Shown: piece by piece, positions 15,117 to 35,142 of the stretch | Numbering within the stretch: the stretch's first letter is position 1 | How the letters are laid out: each line of letters begins with the position of its first letter | Source of the DNA: a bacterium | Lineage (GTDB): Bacteria; Myxococcota_A; UBA796; GCA-2862545 | DNA: 35,142 nucleotides | Direction of reading: 5' to 3' | Assembly: GCA_030424555.1 (NCBI GenBank) | Contig: JAUHWK010000002.1 | Location: 1-35,142, forward strand | Notes under the pieces: generated by a model | What the model saw: only the letters and a program-made list of their open reading frames with translations | Told to the model about the DNA's origin: nothing | The model's database searches: none | Position numbers and translations under genes: made by a program

Positions 15117-15715
15117 CGGCGGTCTCCGACGGGACGGGCGGGCACCCCTGCGACGATGGCGTACGGCGGCACGTCGCGCGTCACCACGGCCCCCATCCCG
15201 ATCACGGCGTGGTCGCCCACGGTCACGCCGTCCGTGATGCCCGCACCGGCGCCGATCCACACGTCGTCGCCGACCCGGATCCCCCGGCTGGTCACCGGCT
15301 GCTCCCGAATGGTCCGCGCGGGATCGAGCCCGTGGTTCCAGGCGAACATCCGGACGCCGGTCGCCACACGGACCCCCGCCCCCAGCTCGATGCGGCCTGC
15401 GCCTCCGTCCAGGTGGACGCGGGGGTTGAGCTGGGTGTCGGGTCCGAGGACGACCGGGCCGTGGACGAACACCTGCGCTCCGATGCGCACCCGATCGCCG
15501 ACGACCACGTCGCGGTGGGGCTCGGCGACCAGTACCGCCGACGGCGCGACGAACACGTCCTCACCGAACCGAACCTGCTCGACGGCCATCAGCTCCTGCT
15601 GGAGCGCGTCCTGCCAGGGGCGCGCCCAGGCCGCGATCGCGGGCGTCATCCGATCGTACAGCCAGGGCATCCACGCCATCCGCCGCGCGTGCGCCCGCCG
15701 CAGCACCTCATCCAT
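15074..15715 (-). CDS. Hexapeptide-repeat acyltransferase (LbH fold)
   Basis: 213 residues from ATG 15715 with GGAGGGACG upstream. It belongs to the left-handed beta-helix O-acetyltransferases (maltose acetyltransferase/NodL/WcaF type). After a helical N-terminus of about 45 residues come hexapeptide turns ([49 protein letters not shown]), the catalytic His in FAWNHGLDP, the protruding-loop region ([21 protein letters not shown]) and the C-terminal coils ending in [18 protein letters not shown], the classical family end. Acceptor is unknown, probably a sugar of a surface polysaccharide. The hydrophilic last 13 residues overlap the neighbouring gene. The divergent lipoprotein gene is 62 bp upstream. 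Confidence 0.9.
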   Translation of the reverse strand: MDEVLRRAHARRMAWMPWLYDRMTPAIAAWARPWQDALQQELMAVEQVRFGEDVFVAPSAVLVAEPHRDVVVGDRVRIGAQVFVHGPVVLGPDTQLNPRVHLDGGAGRIELGAGVRVATGVRMFAWNHGLDPARTIREQPVTSRGIRVGDDVWIGAGAGITDGVTVGDHAVIGMGAVVTRDVPPYAIVAGVPARPVGDRRQREGPSGASGSSG

Positions 15716-15777
15716 CGTCCCTCCAGTGGCCGACGCCCCGACGCCAGCCTACCCTGCGACGGTTCCACGAGGCCGTC

Positions 15778-16107
15778 GTGCACGCGACCGTCCCCTTCCA
15801 TTGGCAGCGCTGGCGGCGCTTGGTCCTGGTGACCCTCCTCGTCGGCGCGACCGCCTGCCAGACCGCGACCGACTGCAAGCGCAAGGTGCAGTCGGCACGG
15901 CGCGACGCCGTCCGCGACGCCGACGCGTGCCGGTACGAGCCCGAAGGCCTCGTGCAGGACCAGTGCTCGGTGGGCGACGATCAGCCCCGCAACGCCTGGC
16001 TCGCCGTGTGGTGTGGACGGGCCACGCTGACCTGCATCCGCTCCAACGCCCAGGCCGAGGCTGCCTGCTTCGGCGGTCCGGACACCGGTCTGCTCGGGAG
16101 CTCGTGA
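15778..16107 (+). CDS. Small Cys-rich predicted lipoprotein
   Basis: 109 residues from GTG 15778. The N-terminus (VPFHWQRWRRLVLVTLLVGATAC) has a basic start, hydrophobic core and lipobox ATAC, so the first of seven mature cysteines is likely lipidated. The other six (DCKRK, ACRYE, QCSVG, WCGRA, TCIRS, ACFGG) are spaced evenly and could form three disulfides. Family not recognised. The stop is one base before the start of the zinc-ribbon gene, so the two are almost surely cotranscribed. No clear ribosome site except CGAGG about 7 bases upstream. Confidence 0.65.
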   Translation: MHATVPFHWQRWRRLVLVTLLVGATACQTATDCKRKVQSARRDAVRDADACRYEPEGLVQDQCSVGDDQPRNAWLAVWCGRATLTCIRSNAQAEAACFGGPDTGLLGSS

Positions 16108-16108
16108 G

Positions 16109-16927
16109 ATGCGCTGTCCCGCCTGCCAACAGGCCGATCTCGTCCCCGATCCCGGTGCAGGACCGGCCATGCTCCGGTGTCCTGCCTGCGAGGCCCGGGT
16201 CCCCGAGCGCCCGGGCACCGGACGCCTCGCCGATGTGGGCCTGCCCGTGCTGCTGGGGTCCGCCGTGATCGCCGGCCTGGCCCTGGTGGGCCCCTGCATG
16301 CCGTCCTCGCCCGGGGACGACGTCGCCGCCCAGTCCGCCCACGCCCCCCACGCCCGGGTCGACGGGACCACCCGCGGAGAGCTGGAGGACGGTGGGGTGT
16401 TCTGGCTGTTCACCTACGTCAACGACGGCCCGGTGCCGATCCGGCACCCCACGGTCGAGGTCCGCGCGTTCGACGCAGCCGGTGCCGTGGTCGCACGCGC
16501 CCGGGCCACGGCCCCCGCCCCCGACGTCCTGGAGCCCGGCGCGTCGGTGCCGATGCGGGTCACGCTGGAGACCCCGCCGCCACACGTCACGACCCGCCTG
16601 CAGCCCGTCCCACCCCACCCGGCAGAGCACCCGCCCGCGATGCGGGCCCTGTCGGTCCAGGGCGTCACCCACCACGAGGATGGCTCGGTGACAGGGGAGC
16701 TGGTCGTCCTGGGCCAGGCGCCGGTGCGGGTGGAGGACGTCGCCGTGCTCGGGGTTCGCCGGGACGGGCGGATCGTCCGGTGGGCCGAGGTCGACCTCCA
16801 GGGCCAGGTCGTCACGCCGGACCGGCCGCTGCCCTTTCGCGCGCAGGAGGGCCCCCACGTGACGGTCGATGCCGCCGCGTGGACGGCGTTCGCTTGGGGC
16901 ACCCCCCACAGCCTCGACGCCCCCTGA
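16109..16927 (+). CDS. Zinc-ribbon membrane protein with FxLYD-like domain
   Basis: 272 residues from ATG 16109. The N-terminus has two CxxC knuckles (RCPACQQAD and LRCPACEARV), as in zinc-ribbon MJ0042/DUF3426-type proteins. One membrane segment follows at about residues 44-62 (VGLPVLLGSAVIAGLALVG), so the ribbon is cytoplasmic and the rest periplasmic. Residues about 90-155 fit an FxLYD domain: FWLFTYVNDGPVPIRHP, VEVRAFDAAGAVV and LEPGASVPMRVTLE. A second similar beta domain follows (DGSVTGELVVLGQAPVRVEDVAVLGVRRDG), but with no clear name. Role unknown; in related bacteria such proteins lie near gliding or envelope genes. It is cotranscribed with the small lipoprotein before it. Confidence 0.7.
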   Translation: MRCPACQQADLVPDPGAGPAMLRCPACEARVPERPGTGRLADVGLPVLLGSAVIAGLALVGPCMPSSPGDDVAAQSAHAPHARVDGTTRGELEDGGVFWLFTYVNDGPVPIRHPTVEVRAFDAAGAVVARARATAPAPDVLEPGASVPMRVTLETPPPHVTTRLQPVPPHPAEHPPAMRALSVQGVTHHEDGSVTGELVVLGQAPVRVEDVAVLGVRRDGRIVRWAEVDLQGQVVTPDRPLPFRAQEGPHVTVDAAAWTAFAWGTPHSLDAP

Positions 16928-16942
16928 TCGTCCTCAGGGGAT

Positions 16943-16985
16943 GCACCGGCCGCCCTGCCCCTCACGGGCGCGGGACGGCCGGTGC
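16943..16985. terminator. Bidirectional terminator-like hairpin
   Basis: GCACCGGCCG (16943-16952) pairs perfectly with CGGCCGGTGC (16976-16985); inside are further CCC/GGG and GCCC/GGGC pairings around a CTCAC loop. It lies in the 66-bp gap between two convergent genes, so it can end transcription from both sides. No T-run is present, as expected for many GC-rich genomes. Confidence 0.65.
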
Positions 16986-16993
16986 CGCCGACC

Positions 16994-18823
16994 TCACTCC
17001 GGCACAGACACCGCGTCGGGAGCCTCTGCGTTCTCGAACTCCGCGTCCACGTCCTCGTCGGCCTGGATCAGGAACTGCACGCGCCGGTTGGCCTGGTGCT
17101 CCTCCTCGACCGAGGCGTCCGGAACCAGCAGGCGAGACTCGCCGTACCCGACCGCCGTGAGGTTGTCGGCGGGGATGCCGCGCTCGATCAAGGCCTGACG
17201 GACCGCCTTGGCGCGGCCCTCGCTCAGGCGCTGGTTGGTGCGCTCCGAGCCGCGGCTGTCGGTGTGACCCTGGATCTCGACGTTGCCGATGTCCGGGTAC
17301 TCCCGAAGGATCGCGGCGACGGCGTCGACGACGGGGAGGCTGCGCTTCTGGATCGTGGACCGTCCGAGGTCGAAGTAGATCCGGTCGAGGATGACGATCT
17401 CCTTCTTCTCTTCGTCGACGGTGGCGAGCGCCTCGTCGGGACAGCCGTCGCGATCGTCCACGCCGTTGATCACCTCCGCCTCGTTCGGGCAGGCGTCGTC
17501 GGCATCGAGGATCTTGTCGAAGTCGTTGTCCGGATCGGGACAGCCGTCCTCGTCCTTCCAGCCGTCCTTGTCCTCGGCCTCCATCGGGCAGTCGTCATCC
17601 ACGTCGAGGATGCCGTCCTGGTCGTTGTCCTCATCGGGACACCCGTCCTCGTCCTCGAAGCCGTCGAGGTCCTCGGCGATGAGCGGACAGGCGTCGTCCA
17701 CGTCGAGGATGCCATCCTGGTCGTTGTCGGGCTCCGGGCAGCCGTCCGCATCCTCGAAGGCGTCGAAGTCCTCCGGATCCTCGGGGCAGGCGTCGTCGGG
17801 ATCGAGGTACCCGTCCTCGTCGGTGTCGGGGATGGGCTTCTTCTCGAACGCGAGGCCCAGCTGCATGAAGGCGCGGGCCTCCGGGCTGCCGAAGCCGTTG
17901 GTGAGGCCGCGGCCGCCGCCGACCTTGAGCCAGAACGGCAGCTCGGGCGGACGCCACGTGAGGCCGAGCAACAGCTCCATCGGGACGTGGCCCACGCCGA
18001 AGGTGGTGGCGCCGATCTCCTCGAGGGCGGCCGCGTTCACGACCGCGCCGCCGTACCACTCGAGGTCCACTTCGAGCTCTTCCTGCGCCAGGAACGGCAC
18101 ACCGATGGCCGCACCGAACTTCCACTCGTCGTCGGCCTTGATGCCCGCGACCGCCTCGTTGTTGTTGGCGAGGAACTCGAACCCGGTCGTGACCGAGAAG
18201 CGGAAGTTCTTCCAGTGGCCACCGAGCGCGCCGTCGATGCCGACCGCCGGCACGCCGCTTCCGACCCACACGCCGCGCGAGCCGGTGGGGGCGACCAGGT
18301 AGGGGGTCAGCATCAAGCTGATCGGGCCGTTCTGGTGCTGGCGCAGCGGACGGAAGTTCACGGCGAACCGAAGGTCACCGATGCCGACGGTCCGACCGGA
18401 CCCACCGAGGGCGGGACCGAACTCGGCGTCGTCCTCTCCGACGAGCGCCGCCTGGAGGAAGGGCATCTCCACGCCGAAGTGCAGCCACTTCAACGGCGCC
18501 AGGCCCAAGCCCAGGTCCATGCCGACCAGGTGGTCGATGATGCCCGCGACGCGATCGCCGGAGTCGGCGTCGGACAGCTCGAAGGGCTGGTACGCGTAGT
18601 TGGCGCTGAGCACGGCGTCGAAGCGCAGCGGGTGCAGGACCTCCGGATCGCGGACGACCGTGAAGCCCGGGAACTGCGTGACGGGATCGAAGCGCTGCAC
18701 GTCCAGGGTCGGACGGTCGTCGGACTGAGCCCACGCCGCGTCCATGCCCGACACGGCCCCGGCCACCAGCATCGACGCTGCGACCAGCCCGCGACGCAGG
18801 GCACGCCCCAGGGTGGAGCTCAT
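16994..18823 (-). CDS. OmpA-family outer-membrane protein with TSP3 calcium repeats
   Basis: 609 residues from ATG 18823 (GGGAGC seven bases upstream). A signal peptide (GLVAASMLVAGAVSGMDAAWAQS) ends near residue 33. Residues about 35-335 are alternating beta strands with aromatic girdles, like an outer-membrane barrel. Then come thrombospondin-type-3 repeats (about 340-480) with DTDEDGYLDPDDACP, DNDQDGILDVDDACP and DEDGCPD units, which bind calcium. The C-terminal OmpA domain (about 490-600) shows VEIQGHTDSRGSERTNQRLS and RAKAVRQALIERG, with the Asp and Arg that grip peptidoglycan. The family is known for linking outer membrane to cell wall. It is downstream of the two repeat proteins on the same strand, 249 bp after the nearer one, and could help anchor them. 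Confidence 0.9.
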   Translation of the reverse strand: MSSTLGRALRRGLVAASMLVAGAVSGMDAAWAQSDDRPTLDVQRFDPVTQFPGFTVVRDPEVLHPLRFDAVLSANYAYQPFELSDADSGDRVAGIIDHLVGMDLGLGLAPLKWLHFGVEMPFLQAALVGEDDAEFGPALGGSGRTVGIGDLRFAVNFRPLRQHQNGPISLMLTPYLVAPTGSRGVWVGSGVPAVGIDGALGGHWKNFRFSVTTGFEFLANNNEAVAGIKADDEWKFGAAIGVPFLAQEELEVDLEWYGGAVVNAAALEEIGATTFGVGHVPMELLLGLTWRPPELPFWLKVGGGRGLTNGFGSPEARAFMQLGLAFEKKPIPDTDEDGYLDPDDACPEDPEDFDAFEDADGCPEPDNDQDGILDVDDACPLIAEDLDGFEDEDGCPDEDNDQDGILDVDDDCPMEAEDKDGWKDEDGCPDPDNDFDKILDADDACPNEAEVINGVDDRDGCPDEALATVDEEKKEIVILDRIYFDLGRSTIQKRSLPVVDAVAAILREYPDIGNVEIQGHTDSRGSERTNQRLSEGRAKAVRQALIERGIPADNLTAVGYGESRLLVPDASVEEEHQANRRVQFLIQADEDVDAEFENAEAPDAVSVPE

Positions 18824-18865
18824 GGATGCGCTCCCGACGGCTGACGACAGCCCCGGGGTGTTGCC

Positions 18866-18882
18866 GCCGATCGCCGATCGGC
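18866..18882. promoter_or_regulatory. 17-bp palindrome in the leader of the OmpA-family gene
   Basis: GCCGATCG-C-CGATCGGC is perfectly palindromic, 43 to 59 bp before the ATG. A further palindrome ATCCCC-AC-GGGGAT lies at 18918-18931. I could not place a convincing promoter here, so operator function is only possible. Confidence 0.3.
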
Positions 18883-19072
18883 TCGCCGCCCTTGCATCGC
18901 GTCCCACATCATCCTCCATCCCCACGGGGATTCCATCTGGTTCGTTGTCCGGATCCCGAGGGCCCACCCCGTAGGGGCTGGCACGGGGGCCGGGAGGTGC
19001 GCGCACCCGAAGGTACCCCATGGGGCGATTCCCGTGGGGTCGACCGGGGCCTGGCGCGCGCCGACGGAGGAA

Positions 19073-22000
19073 TCACGCCCCACGGCGCCTCCGCGTCGAC
19101 GCGACCGACAGGCCGATCAGCAGGAAAGACACGGGCAAGCCGCCGCCTGTCTGGCAACCGCCGCCCCCTTGCAGGTGGTCGGGGACGAGCGGGTCCAGCC
19201 CCAGCGCGTCCTCCACGCCATCGGGGATCCCGTCGCCGTCGGTGTCGGGGTTGTCGGGATCGGTGCCCAGCACGTGCTCTTCGCAGTCGGTCAGGCCGTC
19301 GCCATCCGAGTCGACCGCCGCGTCGAGGCAGGCGTCCGTGTCGAGTCCACGGTCGGTGTCGGTGTCGGTGTCGGAGTCGGAGTCGACCGGTCCGATGCCG
19401 GTGTCGACGCCCGTGTCGCTCCCCGTGTCGTCGGTGTCGTCCGTGTCGTCCGTGTCCATCGAGCCGGAGTCCCCGGTGTCCACGCCGTCCGTGTCGTCCG
19501 TGTCGTCCGTGTCCGTGTCCGTGTCCATCGAACCGGAGTCCCCGGTGTCCACGCCGTCCGTGTCGTCCGTGTCCGTGTCCGTGTCCGTGTCCGTGTCGAC
19601 CGGCGCCTCGGCGTCGATGGTGATCACGCTCGTGTCGCAGTTGTCGGGGTTGAGCTTCTCGCAGATCTTCACGGTCACGGTGTAGTCGCCCGGCGGCGTC
19701 CCAGGCGGAACGACGACGGCACAGTCCGCGTCGACGGCCACGCCGGTGAGCCCCCCATCGGACTCGACAGACGCGCTCAAGGAGCCCTCGGGCGCGGGCG
19801 AGCCCCCGAGGGTGTCGTTGGCGCACAGATCGCCGACCGTGCCCCCCAGGTGGGGATCCGGCACGACCACGTCGTCGTCCACCGCCACCAGCTCGGCCGC
19901 GCCCACCGCGAGGGCCACCGTGCCGTCCCCGCAGTTGCTGGGGTTGAGGACCTCGCACACCCGCACGACGACCGAGTACGCGCCCGCCGCGGTGCCGGGG
20001 GGGATGACCAGCTCCCCGTCATCGCCCACCGTGAGGCCGGACAGGCCGTCCGCATCGAGCACGGTCACGGTCACATCGTCGGGATCGACGGCTTCCCCGT
20101 CCAGGCGGTCGTTCGCGAGCACGTCCACGACACCGCCCACCGATCCGTCGTCCACGTCCGCCGTGTCGTCCACGACCTCCAGCGTGGCGTCCTCGACGGT
20201 CAGGCTGACCGTGGCGTCCCCACAGTTCGTCGGGTTGAGGACCTCGCACGCGGTGTAGGTGACGTCGTACGTGCCCGAGGGCGTGCCGGCGGGAACGACC
20301 AGCGTCCCGTCCGCGAGCACCGTCGCCCCAGAGCCATCCGCATCCGAGACCGACAGCGAGACGTCGGCCGGATCGATGGCGCCCCCGTCGATCGTGTCGT
20401 TGGCCAGCAGGTTGACGGGCGAGCCCCCCGCGTGTCCGCTCGACACGGTCCCGCTGTCGTCCGCGACGACCAGCGCAGCATCTCCGACGGTGACCGCGAT
20501 GGTGCCGGTGTCGCAGTGGGTGTCGTCGTCCTTGTCGCAGACCGTGTAGACGAGGGTGTAGCCCCCGGACACGGTGCCAGCGGGCACGGACAGGGTGCCA
20601 TCGGGTGCGAGGGTTGCACCGACCCCGCCATCGTCCGTGAGCGCCAGATCGACCGAGGTCTCCGTGGCCGCCACGCCGTCGATCCGATCGTTGGCGAGGA
20701 CGTTCACCGCCGCCCCGCCGGAGTGGCCAGAGGCCACCGTGCCCACGTCGTCTCCCGCGATCACGTCGGACGCATCGCAGATGCCATCGCTGTCGTGGTC
20801 GGGGCCGTCGTCGAGCGGCAGGTTGTCGGGGAGGGGACCCTCGTCGTCGGTGCCGATGGCGCAATCGTCGCAGCCATCGTCGTCGGCGTCCTCACACACG
20901 TCCGGATCGACTGGATCCCGGTCCTGGGTGTTGGTGACGCCGTCCTGGTCTGCATCGCCGAGGTCTTCCATGTAGTCGGGGATGCCGTTGCCGCCGTCGG
21001 GGTCCAGATCGGCCCGCGGATCGCACAGGCTCCCGCCGCGCTCGTCGGCGTCGAGCAGGCCGTCGCCGTCCGCGTCCGGGTCGTACCAGTTGTCGATGCC
21101 GTCGCCGTCCACGTCCATCGGATCGACGTGGTCGGTGAACAAGGCCGTGATCAGCGGGTCGGTCGCGTCCGCGATCTCGTCGGCGTCGAGGATCCCGTCC
21201 CCGTCCGCGTCCCGGTCATGGACCTTGAGCAGGTGGTAGCCGGGGAGGGTGGACGGGATCACCGGCAGCTCGACCACCTCGACCCCGCCGACCCCATCGG
21301 TGTCGAACTGGTAGGTGACCCGCACGGTGTACTCGGCGGTGCCGCCCCCCGGGTACGAGCGCAGCCCGAAGAAGGCCATCGGCATGCCTTGGGTGCCGTG
21401 GCCCTTGCCGCCGTTGATCTCCCGACGCCCGCCCAGCGCGGTGCCCTGGTCGTCGAACAGCTCCACCACCGCCCCGATCTCCAGCCGGGCGTTGCGGGGC
21501 TCGGGGCAGTCACCGCCGAGGTCGAGGTAGGGCTGGATCACCAGGTAGTCCTCGAAGGTGGAGCCCCCGAGGGTGTCGGCCAGATCCGACTGCCACATGG
21601 CGTTCCCGCCATCGACGTTGACGTAGATGTCCAAGTCGCCGTCGCGGTCGTAGTCGGCGACGACCACGCCCTCTGCGTCCCCGTCCGCAAAGGTCTGCGG
21701 GTCCACGACGAACCCGACCGTGCCCGTCTCGATCAGCTGGTTGCGCAGGTACCAGCTTCGGGAGTCGTCGGTGACGATCAGGTCCTGGTCGCCGTCGAGG
21801 TCGAGGTCGGCACAGTCCACACCGTCGTTCTCGCTGCCGGGCATCAGGCCCGACAGGTCGATCGCCTGCCCGGGATCGGTGCCCTCCTCATTGTCCGCGA
21901 AGTTGCCCGCCCCGTCGTTGAGCAGGATGCGCTCGGAGTCGGACTGCAGCCCGCCCGTGTTGTCGCCCTCCCCGTAGTACCAGTCCATCCACCCGTCGTT

Positions 22001-22840
22001 GTTGACGTCACACAGGATCGACCCGCCCTTGTCCAGCACCGGGGCGTCGAAGTTCACGGTCGTGACGGCAGAGAACGACCCGTCCCCGTTGTTGCGGAAG
22101 AAGTCCGGGGCCCCCTCTCGGCGGGCGAGGATGTCCGCATCGCCGTCGTTGTCGACGTCGCCCACGGTCAGGTAGTCGGACTCCACCGAGAACAGGATGC
22201 CGAGCAGGCTCTCGTTGCTGTGCGGGATGCCGGTGGTGGCCGAAGGGATCGCGGTGAACGACGGTGCGGCCGCCCCGTTCTGGGCGAAGTCGTTCTCCAG
22301 GATGAACAGGCCCTGCTGGTTGTCGACGAGCAGGTCGAAGTCGCTGTCGTGGTCCACGTCGAACCACGCCATGCCCTCCGCGCTGACGAAGCTGAACAGC
22401 CCCTCCGTCACGCCGGTGCCGCTCCCCCGGTTGTAGATCCGGGTGAACGTGCCATCGCAGTTGCCCGTGTAGATCTCCAGGCCCTCGAGGCCGTCGCTGC
22501 GGGCAAAGTCCGCACAGCCGTCGCCGTTGATGTCGGCGGCGACCGCGGACCGCTCCTTGACGAAGTTGGAGATGCCGTCGCTGTCGTGCTCGACGCGGGA
22601 GAACGTGCCGTCTCCGTTGTTGAGCAAGACCCGGGTGTCGACCGAGACCGCGCTCGTGTTGACGATCAGGTCGAGCCAGTCGTCGTTGTTCAGGTCCACC
22701 GCGACCATCCCGCCGTCCTTGGATCCCCCGAGGTCTGAGGCGTCGGTGTCGACGCCCGCGACATTGGTGAAGGTCTGGCCGAACGCGGGACTGGACGCCC
22801 CGACGACCAGCGTGAACGAGAACGCCCTGGTGGGTTGCAT
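19073..22840 (-). CDS. FG-GAP + TSP3 + Ig-like repeat surface protein with sorting tail
   Basis: 1,255 residues from ATG 22840 (TTGAGGGGAAGG upstream); an in-frame TTG at 22855 is less likely. Signal peptide [20 protein letters not shown] then GQTF. Residues about 25-530 are FG-GAP/VCBS propeller repeats ([58 protein letters not shown]). TSP3-like calcium units follow ([35 protein letters not shown]). Then four Ig-like units of about 95 residues, each with a VL/LL-ANDxxDG start and a CExLNPxNC pair (about 19660-20770). Next is an Asp/Thr tail, one more TSP3 unit, [10 protein letters not shown], a hydrophobic segment and a final RRRR cluster, like the MYXO-CTERM sorting signal. Likely exported and cell-surface anchored. 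It shares module order with the giant gene upstream. Confidence 0.85.
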   Translation of the reverse strand: MQPTRAFSFTLVVGASSPAFGQTFTNVAGVDTDASDLGGSKDGGMVAVDLNNDDWLDLIVNTSAVSVDTRVLLNNGDGTFSRVEHDSDGISNFVKERSAVAADINGDGCADFARSDGLEGLEIYTGNCDGTFTRIYNRGSGTGVTEGLFSFVSAEGMAWFDVDHDSDFDLLVDNQQGLFILENDFAQNGAAAPSFTAIPSATTGIPHSNESLLGILFSVESDYLTVGDVDNDGDADILARREGAPDFFRNNGDGSFSAVTTVNFDAPVLDKGGSILCDVNNDGWMDWYYGEGDNTGGLQSDSERILLNDGAGNFADNEEGTDPGQAIDLSGLMPGSENDGVDCADLDLDGDQDLIVTDDSRSWYLRNQLIETGTVGFVVDPQTFADGDAEGVVVADYDRDGDLDIYVNVDGGNAMWQSDLADTLGGSTFEDYLVIQPYLDLGGDCPEPRNARLEIGAVVELFDDQGTALGGRREINGGKGHGTQGMPMAFFGLRSYPGGGTAEYTVRVTYQFDTDGVGGVEVVELPVIPSTLPGYHLLKVHDRDADGDGILDADEIADATDPLITALFTDHVDPMDVDGDGIDNWYDPDADGDGLLDADERGGSLCDPRADLDPDGGNGIPDYMEDLGDADQDGVTNTQDRDPVDPDVCEDADDDGCDDCAIGTDDEGPLPDNLPLDDGPDHDSDGICDASDVIAGDDVGTVASGHSGGAAVNVLANDRIDGVAATETSVDLALTDDGGVGATLAPDGTLSVPAGTVSGGYTLVYTVCDKDDDTHCDTGTIAVTVGDAALVVADDSGTVSSGHAGGSPVNLLANDTIDGGAIDPADVSLSVSDADGSGATVLADGTLVVPAGTPSGTYDVTYTACEVLNPTNCGDATVSLTVEDATLEVVDDTADVDDGSVGGVVDVLANDRLDGEAVDPDDVTVTVLDADGLSGLTVGDDGELVIPPGTAAGAYSVVVRVCEVLNPSNCGDGTVALAVGAAELVAVDDDVVVPDPHLGGTVGDLCANDTLGGSPAPEGSLSASVESDGGLTGVAVDADCAVVVPPGTPPGDYTVTVKICEKLNPDNCDTSVITIDAEAPVDTDTDTDTDTDDTDGVDTGDSGSMDTDTDTDDTDDTDGVDTGDSGSMDTDDTDDTDDTGSDTGVDTGIGPVDSDSDTDTDTDRGLDTDACLDAAVDSDGDGLTDCEEHVLGTDPDNPDTDGDGIPDGVEDALGLDPLVPDHLQGGGGCQTGGGLPVSFLLIGLSVASTRRRRGA
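19452..19580 (-). repeat. 69-bp duplication in the Asp/Thr tail
   Basis: A segment beginning at 19452 recurs nearly unchanged at 19521 and encodes [19 protein letters not shown]. The 69-bp period is a multiple of three. GTGTCC triplet-like runs flank both copies. Confidence 0.7.
19660..20770 (-). repeat. Four tandem Ig-like coding units
   Basis: Each unit starts with Asp-Asp and a G-G turn, has (V/L)LANDxxDG about 18 residues in, a VPAGT or VPPGT turn in the middle, and the paired cysteines near the end. The last unit has an extra pair, in DLCANDT and DADCAVVV. Confidence 0.75.
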
Positions 22841-22916
22841 ACGCCTTCCCCTCAATGGAAACGCAAAGCCCTCACCATGAACATTCCACAGACATTCCAG
22901 GTTGCAACCTCAAAGT
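22841..22916. other. 76-bp gap between the two repeat-protein genes
   Basis: This gap is the least GC-rich stretch of the cluster. It holds a perfect 12-bp palindrome AGGTTGCAACCT (22899-22910) and a repeated ACATTCCA (22881 and 22892). It could carry a promoter for the 1,255-residue protein or be simple linker in one operon; I see no consensus promoter. Confidence 0.45.

Positions 22917-35142
<12,226 letters not shown>

Noticed and set aside
18918-19025. Terminators between the 1,255-residue protein and the OmpA gene (CCCCATGGGG at 19016-19025 and ATCCCC-AC-GGGGAT at 18918-18931)
   Set aside because: Short palindromes without real loops or T-runs cannot be called terminators with confidence.
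22853-22855. TTG start for the 1,255-residue protein
   Set aside because: ATG 22840 has a GAGGGGAAGG ribosome site seven bases or fewer away and begins the signal peptide directly.

Overview
The window is a very GC-rich chromosomal segment that looks like Myxococcota (the old Deltaproteobacteria). The evidence is an oleB-oleD pair for long-chain olefin synthesis, many lipoproteins, FG-GAP propeller and thrombospondin-type-3 (TSP3) proteins, Asp/Ser/Thr-rich tails, and two proteins ending in a Cys + hydrophobic + Arg-cluster tail like the MYXO-CTERM sorting signal. I read 20 protein genes. I see no tRNA, rRNA, insertion sequence, prophage or CRISPR array. Taxonomy is inferred from gene content only.

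Layout. (1) 1-3780, plus strand: the 3' end of oleB, then oleD, then a lipoprotein gene, each joined to the next by a 4-bp stop/start overlap; then an Asp/Ser-rich lipoprotein and a BtpA/SgcQ-family TIM-barrel protein. (2) 3763-13650, minus strand: a small unknown protein, a stand-alone PD-(D/E)XK nuclease with an apparent Fe-S cysteine set, an almost wholly low-complexity acidic lipoprotein, the error-prone polymerase gene dnaE2 with a LexA-like site over its promoter, a PspC-domain membrane protein, a 451-residue lipoprotein and a 750-residue FG-GAP lipoprotein. (3) 13712-16927, mixed strands: an acyl-CoA thioesterase-like protein, an IspZ/YciB-like membrane protein, a hexapeptide acyltransferase, a Cys-rich lipoprotein and a zinc-ribbon membrane protein. 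(4) 16994-35142, minus strand: a surface-protein cluster made of a giant repeat protein (at least 4,074 residues, start outside the window), a 1,255-residue relative and an OmpA/TSP3 outer-membrane protein.

The surface cluster is the most striking part. The giant has a Gly-rich N-terminal region, a TSP3 calcium-binding region, 29 tandem Ig-like units of about 97 residues each carrying a Cys-x7/8-Cys pair, a cadherin-like unit, an Asp/Thr tail, one further TSP3 unit and the sorting-like tail. Its neighbour has an FG-GAP propeller in front of the same ordered modules, with only four Ig-like units. The arrays show recent unit amplification, a chimeric unit with a 54-nt in-frame insert, and a (DS)n minisatellite inside one unit. 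A plausible but unproven reading is a calcium-stiffened, disulfide-braced adhesive surface fibre with a peptidoglycan-binding OmpA partner.

Several promoters share a TTGACC -35 element, and three of them carry a palindrome over the promoter or start site. Nine of the 20 genes encode predicted exported, lipid-anchored or outer-membrane proteins.
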